Part shown: positions 5,760 to 9,056 of the stretch, piece after piece
Numbering within the stretch: the stretch's first letter is position 1
Layout of the letters: each line of letters starts with the position of its first letter
NCBI GenBank assembly: GCA_011389755.1
Contig: JAABTR010000381.1
Coordinates: 1-9,056 of the forward strand
Source of the DNA: Deltaproteobacteria bacterium
GTDB lineage: Bacteria > Myxococcota_A > Polyangia > JAAYKL01
Length of the DNA stretch: 9,056 nt
Direction: 5' to 3'
Notes under the pieces: generated by a model
Told to the model about the DNA's origin: nothing
What the model saw: the letters and a program-made list of their open reading frames with translations, nothing else
The model's database searches: none
Made by a program: the position numbers and the translations under genes

Positions 5760-6523
5760 TCATTGCCGCGTTACAGCTCGATATCACCTGGGAGGACAAA
5801 GAGGCGAACTACTGGCGCGTGCAGCAGCTCGCCAAGCGAAGCCTCTCCCATAAACCCGATCTGATCGTGTTGCCCGAGATGTTCGCGACCGGTTTCTCCA
5901 TGAGCACACAGGTGACCGCCGAGCCGATGGACGGCCCCACGCCGACGTTCCTCAGAGAGCTGGCGAGGTCTCACAAGGTGGCTGTGGTGGGCGGTTTTGC
6001 CCTCGACACCCAAAGAGGCAAGACGCAAAACTGCGCGCTGGCCGTCGACCCGCAAGGCAACGACTTGGCCGTGTACGCCAAGACGCATCTGTTCTCTTTT
6101 ATGGGAGAAGACGAGCACCACGAGGCAGGGGCGGGGCTGGTTCCTTTCAATTTGGGCGGTCTGAGGTGCGCCTGCATCATCTGCTACGACGTGCGCTTCC
6201 CCGAGCTGCTTCGGCCTCACGTCGAAGAGCTGGACGCTGTGTTCGTCATGGCTTCGTGGCCCGCCCAGAGACAGTCTCACTGGGATATTTTGTTGCCCGC
6301 GCGCGCCGTGGAAAACCAGCTGTACGTGGTCGGTGTGAATCGAGTCGGGCACGGCAAGGGGCTCGACTACACGGGCGGGACGGCCGTCTACCATCCCCTC
6401 GGGCACGCCCTCGCCCGCGCCGGCGCCGGGCCGCAGGAGACGATCATCACGGCCGACATCCACGCCGAGGAGGTGGCCAACGTCCGAAAAGCGATGCCCT
6501 TCCTCGATGATCGCCGCTTCTAG
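5756..6523 (+). CDS. Carbon-nitrogen hydrolase, omega-amidase (YafV/Nit2-like)
   Basis: The 255-residue protein is a full-length nitrilase-superfamily enzyme. The catalytic triad is visible: E41 in VLPEMFATGF, K109 in YAKTHLF, and C143 in IICYDVRFPE. The segments SWPAQRQSHWDILLPARAVENQ and NRVG resemble YafV and mammalian Nit2, which hydrolyse alpha-ketoglutaramate (and succinamate) to 2-oxoglutarate and ammonia in the cytosol. ATG 5756 is chosen because AAGG (5745-5748) is spaced 7 bases and MIIAALQLDI is the usual family N-terminus; GTG 5720 is an in-frame alternative adding 12 residues. The open frame farther upstream is only the antisense of the DUF523 gene. The nearby transaminase of the glutamine-using group supports a joint glutamine transaminase-omega-amidase route. 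Activity on a different small amide or nitrile remains possible, as this superfamily is often misassigned. Confidence 0.92.
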   Translation: MIIAALQLDITWEDKEANYWRVQQLAKRSLSHKPDLIVLPEMFATGFSMSTQVTAEPMDGPTPTFLRELARSHKVAVVGGFALDTQRGKTQNCALAVDPQGNDLAVYAKTHLFSFMGEDEHHEAGAGLVPFNLGGLRCACIICYDVRFPELLRPHVEELDAVFVMASWPAQRQSHWDILLPARAVENQLYVVGVNRVGHGKGLDYTGGTAVYHPLGHALARAGAGPQETIITADIHAEEVANVRKAMPFLDDRRF

Positions 6524-6535
6524 GCTGGTGCACAT

Positions 6536-6556
6536 CCCGGTCGTGGGCCGTTTTTT
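6536..6556 (+). terminator. Weak candidate terminator after the omega-amidase
   Basis: A run of six T (6551-6556) follows a short GC-rich potential hairpin: CGG (6538-6540) with CCG (6548-6550), or CCCG with TGGG closing on a 4-base loop. Either stem is only 3-4 bp, so termination here is doubtful. The rest of the gap 6524-6611 shows no clear promoter. Confidence 0.25.
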
Positions 6557-6597
6557 CGACTCCACAGCCCGGTGTGTTAAGCTCCACCTCATGAGCC

Positions 6598-6604
6598 GGG
6601 AGGT
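6598..6604 (+). promoter_or_regulatory. Ribosome binding site deciding the start of the 89-aa gene
   Basis: GGGAGGT is spaced 7 bases from ATG 6612. The in-frame upstream ATG at 6591 has no site before it and would place this strong site inside the gene, so 6612 is preferred. Confidence 0.7.
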
Positions 6605-6611
6605 TGTGACA

Positions 6612-6881
6612 ATGACGACTGCGACGACGAATTATAGCTCCATCGTACAACAAAAGCTTTCGAGCTACGCCGATGATCTGGAGACCTTTGCCCGCTTCTA
6701 CTCGGCGCCCCGTTACCGGAAGGGCTCCACCGAAGCCCTCGTCAGCGGGATGGCGGTCATCGCCGAAGAGATGAAGAACATTCGGTCCTTGCGAGACCCA
6801 AGCGCCATACGGACGAAGATCCGCGAAATCACCGCGCGCATCGATGCGCTTCTTTCGGGCTCGACTTCAACAAAACAGTGA
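6612..6881 (+). CDS. Small uncharacterised helical protein (89 aa)
   Basis: I do not recognise this protein. ATG 6612 is backed by GGGAGGT seven bases upstream. The first ten residues (MTTATTNYSS) are polar and probably flexible. Residues ~11-30 and ~40-85 look helical and strongly charged (IVQQKLSSYADDLETFARFY; EEMKNIRSL; IRTKIREITARIDALL), with heptad-like hydrophobic spacing in the last part that may form a coiled coil. A Tyr/Arg-rich link (SAPRYRKGS) joins them. There is no signal peptide, TM helix, cysteine or recognisable DNA-binding motif, so a soluble cytoplasmic protein is likely. It ends 48 bases before the HEAT/TPR gene on the same strand, so the two may be co-transcribed. The strong ribosome site and ordinary amino-acid composition favour a real gene. 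Confidence 0.68.
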   Translation: MTTATTNYSSIVQQKLSSYADDLETFARFYSAPRYRKGSTEALVSGMAVIAEEMKNIRSLRDPSAIRTKIREITARIDALLSGSTSTKQ

Positions 6882-6930
6882 GACTCGCGCTCGCGTCGAG
6901 CTGACGATTCGTGTTAACAACTTTTGTTGA
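6867..6930. repeat. 9-bp inverted repeat bracketing the leader of the HEAT/TPR gene
   Basis: TCAACAAAA (6867-6875, within the end of the 89-aa gene) is the exact reverse complement of TTTTGTTGA (6922-6930), whose last base is the A of the ATG start. The loop is 46 bases. If paired in mRNA it would hide the start region. At this length and with AT bases, chance is a fair alternative. Confidence 0.35.
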
Positions 6931-8369
6931 TGAGATGGACGATCATTTTTGCGTCGGTCCTGTTGTCGGCGCTCTTTGCCCAGGCCGAGCCGCCTTTGAG
7001 AGGCGGGCCTCGGCTCAAGGGGGGGCCGGCCGACGAGCCTTTCTCCCATGCCGATTTTGGAGGGACGCCGGATCTCGAGGTCCCCGAAGAGGTGGGTCTG
7101 ACCCGCGGCGAGGTCGCAGATCTGCTCGAACAGCTGGCGTCGCCTGACCTTGAGGAGCGCCGAGCGGCGGCCCAGCAGCTGAGGACCGAGGCCGTTGGGG
7201 CCCAGCAGGTGCTTCGCGATTTTTTGTGGCAGGGAGTGGAGGCGTCGAACAGGCAGCTGAGACACGCCGTCAGAGCAGCGAATGAGAGCGAAGGAGGCCT
7301 CCTCGAGGGGCTCTTGTTGAAGGATCCTTCGACAGGGCCGGGCTTGCGCGGAGCCGCTCGGGTGATGGCCCTGCTCGCGGCGCTCGACGGGCTCGACACC
7401 CTGGCGGCGTACAAAGTGCTCATGGAGTTTGCTCCCCGGCACGCCGCCGTCTTTCGCCTGGAGATAGGGCGGATGGTAACCGCCCATGGGTTGTCCGCGC
7501 TGCCGGCCCTGGTCTACGGCCGGGGGGCCGACGACAAAGAGATCCGGATGTTCGCGGTGGCGTGGATCCGCGATATGGGGGCTCCTCTCTTGAGCCAGCA
7601 GGTGGGGGGGATCAAGAACCCGCGCCGGCTGGCTCAGTTGCTGGAGGCCTACGCCTCGGTCAACGACCTCAGCGTCATCGACGTCACCCTCGCGATGACC
7701 AACCACGACTCCGCGTTCGTTCGAGCTGCGGCCCGCCAGTGCCTCGAGCGCTTCGGCGTGAACGTCAAGTGGCCGGCGCGGCGCTTGTACGAGAACACGC
7801 TGGGCACCGAGCCGTCCGAAGACATGGGGACGCGGGATGTTCTCGAGGCGCTGTACCGCAGGTTCGACGAAAAACGCCTGGAAAAGATGAACGAACTCTT
7901 CTTGCAAGGGCAGCGCGCGTTCGAACGCGGTGATTACCCCGAAATGCTCCGAGCGTATCGACAGATCCTCCTCGAGCAGCCCATGTACGCAAGGCGCGCT
8001 GAGATGGCCCGCGGTATTTATGTCTGGGCGCGCGCTCTGGAGGAAGGCGGCGATTCAGACGGCGCGCTCAAGGCCTACCGCTTGGCTTCGCGCGTCGCCA
8101 ACCCGGATTCCCAAGAGCGCGCAAAAGCCGATTCCCGTTTGAGATGGCTCCGCGCCGAGGCGCTGCTGGAGGAAGGGATCGCCGACGTGGAGATGTACCG
8201 CGCGGTGGTCGAAGCCGATCCCGGAAATCTCGAGGCCGCACACCGCCTGGACGTGTTGGAAGGTCGCGTCACCCCCTGGGGTGAGCTCCTCGCCAAAAGT
8301 GCCGGCGTGGGCCTGTTGTTGTTCGTGCTGTTTGCGCTGATTCGGGGGAGGATCTTGGCATCCCGCTAG
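6930..8369 (+). CDS. Exported HEAT/TPR repeat protein with C-terminal membrane anchor
   Basis: From ATG 6930 the protein has 479 residues. A Sec signal peptide is clear: one Arg, a hydrophobic core (IIFASVLLSALF) and a cleavage site after AQA (residue 19). A short Gly/Pro linker holds a small repeat (LRGGP, LKGGP). Residues ~55-275 are Leu/Ala-rich helical pairs of HEAT type (for example EVADLLEQLASPDLEERRAA, and HDSAFVRAAARQCLERFGV). Residues ~315-445 are TPR-like (LFLQGQRAFERGDYPEMLRA, ALEEGGDSDGALKAYRLASR, VVEADPGNLEAAHRL). A hydrophobic segment at ~457-473 (GVGLLLFVLFALI) followed by Arg should anchor the C-terminus, so most of the protein faces the periplasm. It is probably a scaffold, but the partner is unknown. 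Only TTG 6924 or TTG 6927 could replace the start in frame, and no good Shine-Dalgarno is seen. It is convergent with gmk. Confidence 0.87.
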   Translation: MRWTIIFASVLLSALFAQAEPPLRGGPRLKGGPADEPFSHADFGGTPDLEVPEEVGLTRGEVADLLEQLASPDLEERRAAAQQLRTEAVGAQQVLRDFLWQGVEASNRQLRHAVRAANESEGGLLEGLLLKDPSTGPGLRGAARVMALLAALDGLDTLAAYKVLMEFAPRHAAVFRLEIGRMVTAHGLSALPALVYGRGADDKEIRMFAVAWIRDMGAPLLSQQVGGIKNPRRLAQLLEAYASVNDLSVIDVTLAMTNHDSAFVRAAARQCLERFGVNVKWPARRLYENTLGTEPSEDMGTRDVLEALYRRFDEKRLEKMNELFLQGQRAFERGDYPEMLRAYRQILLEQPMYARRAEMARGIYVWARALEEGGDSDGALKAYRLASRVANPDSQERAKADSRLRWLRAEALLEEGIADVEMYRAVVEADPGNLEAAHRLDVLEGRVTPWGELLAKSAGVGLLLFVLFALIRGRILASR

Positions 8370-8384
8370 ACGAGGGGCCTTGTT

Positions 8385-8996
8385 TTACATCTGCAGCATC
8401 TCGTCGGCCAAGTATTGCATGCGCGCTTGGCGGATCCGTTCGGCCCGCACGATGGAGCGCAGGTTCCTCGACGCGGTGTCGAGATCGTCGTTGACGAGCA
8501 GGTAGTCGAACTGCCGGGTGTGCTTGATCTCTTCGAGCGCGGCCTTGAAGCGGCGCTGCATCGCTTCGAGCGACTCGGTGCCCCTCTTCGATAGGCGGCT
8601 TTGGAGCTCCTCGATGGACGGCGGCAGGACAAACACCCCGATCGCCTCGGGGTGCTGCTCCTTGATCCGAACCGCGCCTTGAAAGTCGACGTCGAACAAC
8701 AAGTCGAAGCCGTCCAGAGCCGCGGAGCGCAGCTCTTTGCGAGCGGTCCCATACCGGTTGCCGTGCACGTGCGCCCACTCTATGAACTCGTCGTTCTCGA
8801 CCATCTCGTCGAACTCTTTGTCGGAAACAAAAAAGTAGTCGCGGCCGTCGACCTCCTTGGGCCGTGGCGGGCGCGTGGTGTGCGAGATCGAGAACCTCAG
8901 GTCGCCGAAAGTTTTGAGCAGCATCTTGCACAGAGTCGTTTTTCCCGCGCCCGAGGGCGATGAGACGATGATGAGCAGCGGTGCGGTTTTTTTCAT
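8385..8996 (-). CDS. gmk: Guanylate kinase
   Basis: The 203-residue protein phosphorylates GMP to GDP with ATP, an essential step in GTP and (p)ppGpp supply. The P-loop is SSPSGAGKTT (residues 12-21); the usual first glycine is Ser13, a change also tolerated in relatives. The GMP-binding part SISHTTRPPRPKEVDGRDYFF (36-56) and FIEWAHVHGNRYGT (71-84) are intact, as is LLFDVDFQGA (99-108). LSKRGTES (135-142) belongs to the lid region. Length matches the family (about 200-210). The ATG at 8996 is favoured because GAAGG lies 6 bases upstream (9007 to 9003); a TTG 45 bases farther upstream would run into the preceding gene. The gene follows the apparent end of yicC with a 25-base gap, a common arrangement, so they are probably one operon. 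It ends 15 bases from the convergent HEAT/TPR gene. Confidence 0.97.
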   Translation of the reverse strand: MKKTAPLLIIVSSPSGAGKTTLCKMLLKTFGDLRFSISHTTRPPRPKEVDGRDYFFVSDKEFDEMVENDEFIEWAHVHGNRYGTARKELRSAALDGFDLLFDVDFQGAVRIKEQHPEAIGVFVLPPSIEELQSRLSKRGTESLEAMQRRFKAALEEIKHTRQFDYLLVNDDLDTASRNLRSIVRAERIRQARMQYLADEMLQM

Positions 8997-9021
8997 CTGG
9001 TCCCTTCTTGATAGCTGGACG

Positions 9022-9056
9022 TCACTCGACGTTCTGCGCAAGCTCCCGCATCTTCT
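9022..9056 (-). CDS. yicC: C-terminal end of a YicC-family protein (start outside window)
   Basis: Only the last 11 codons are present; read on the minus strand they give KMRELAQNVE and a TGA stop at 9024-9022. This resembles the conserved YicC/YloC C-terminus, which ends in sequences such as KIREQVQNIE. The gene directly precedes gmk, the usual neighbour of yicC/yloC in many bacteria. YicC proteins are linked to endoribonuclease activity. The call depends on ten residues plus context, so it is moderate. Confidence 0.6.
   Translation of the reverse strand, partial: KMRELAQNVE

Noticed and set aside
6551..6581. TTTTTTCGAC ... TGTTAAG considered as a promoter for the 89-aa gene
   Set aside because: Box matches are weak at every plausible spacing (at most 3 of 6 in the -10).
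6867..7907. Minus-strand open frame of 346 codons opposite the HEAT/TPR gene
   Set aside because: The plus strand shows a signal peptide, helical repeats and a TM anchor; the minus frame is Arg/Gln/Pro-rich without features.
8269..8931. Second minus-strand open frame overlapping gmk
   Set aside because: It is another frame of the unmistakable guanylate kinase gene and is Arg-rich nonsense.
1..9056. Searched for CRISPR arrays, tRNA genes, insertion sequences, toxin-antitoxin pairs and phage genes
   Set aside because: No regularly spaced repeats, cloverleaf-like segments, transposase motifs or terminal repeats were seen; the 89-aa gene lacks an adjacent toxin- or antitoxin-like partner.

Overview
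The window is high-GC, gene-dense bacterial chromosome. The style suggests a deltaproteobacterial or Myxococcota-like organism: strong GAGG-type ribosome binding sites, a yicC-gmk gene pair, an RND/MMPL exporter, and a periplasmic HEAT/TPR protein with a C-terminal membrane anchor. That placement is inferred from gene content and protein flavour and is not secure. No tRNA, rRNA, CRISPR array, insertion sequence or phage gene is visible.

Layout. (1) 1-2066, plus strand: the C-terminal part of an RND/MMPL-family exporter, overlapping by 4 bases (GTGA) a two-TM membrane protein of unknown function, then a candidate terminator. (2) 2231-4650, plus strand: a site-2 intramembrane metalloprotease with two CBS domains, then a PLP-dependent aminotransferase of the YbdL/kynurenine (glutamine) transaminase type that starts at TTG behind a near-perfect Shine-Dalgarno. 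(3) 4655-5617, minus strand: a DUF523-DUF1722 (TudS/YbgA-like) fusion protein, convergent with the aminotransferase (4-base gap) and divergent from (4) 5756-6523, plus strand: a nitrilase-superfamily omega-amidase of the YafV/Nit2 type. (5) 6612-8369, plus strand: a small 89-aa unknown protein and an exported HEAT/TPR repeat protein. (6) 8385-9056, minus strand: guanylate kinase (gmk), preceded by the last codons of what looks like yicC.

How the genes may work together. The clearest functional link is between the aminotransferase and the omega-amidase. Enzymes of these families form the glutamine transaminase-omega-amidase ('glutaminase II') route. A 2-oxo acid such as the methionine precursor 2-oxo-4-methylthiobutanoate is aminated with glutamine, and the alpha-ketoglutaramate product is hydrolysed to 2-oxoglutarate and ammonia. 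Here they sit about 1.1 kb apart with a putative Fe-S desulfidase-like gene between them on the other strand. The 138-base divergent region between that gene and the omega-amidase holds an interrupted palindrome, an AT-rich core and a possible 13-codon leader ORF whose stop overlaps the omega-amidase start.

I see no clear sign of an undescribed defence or mobile system. The less ordinary items are the unknown membrane partner of the exporter, the altered cysteine pattern of the DUF523 domain, the regulatory structure of the divergent region and the uncharacterised 89-aa + HEAT/TPR pair.
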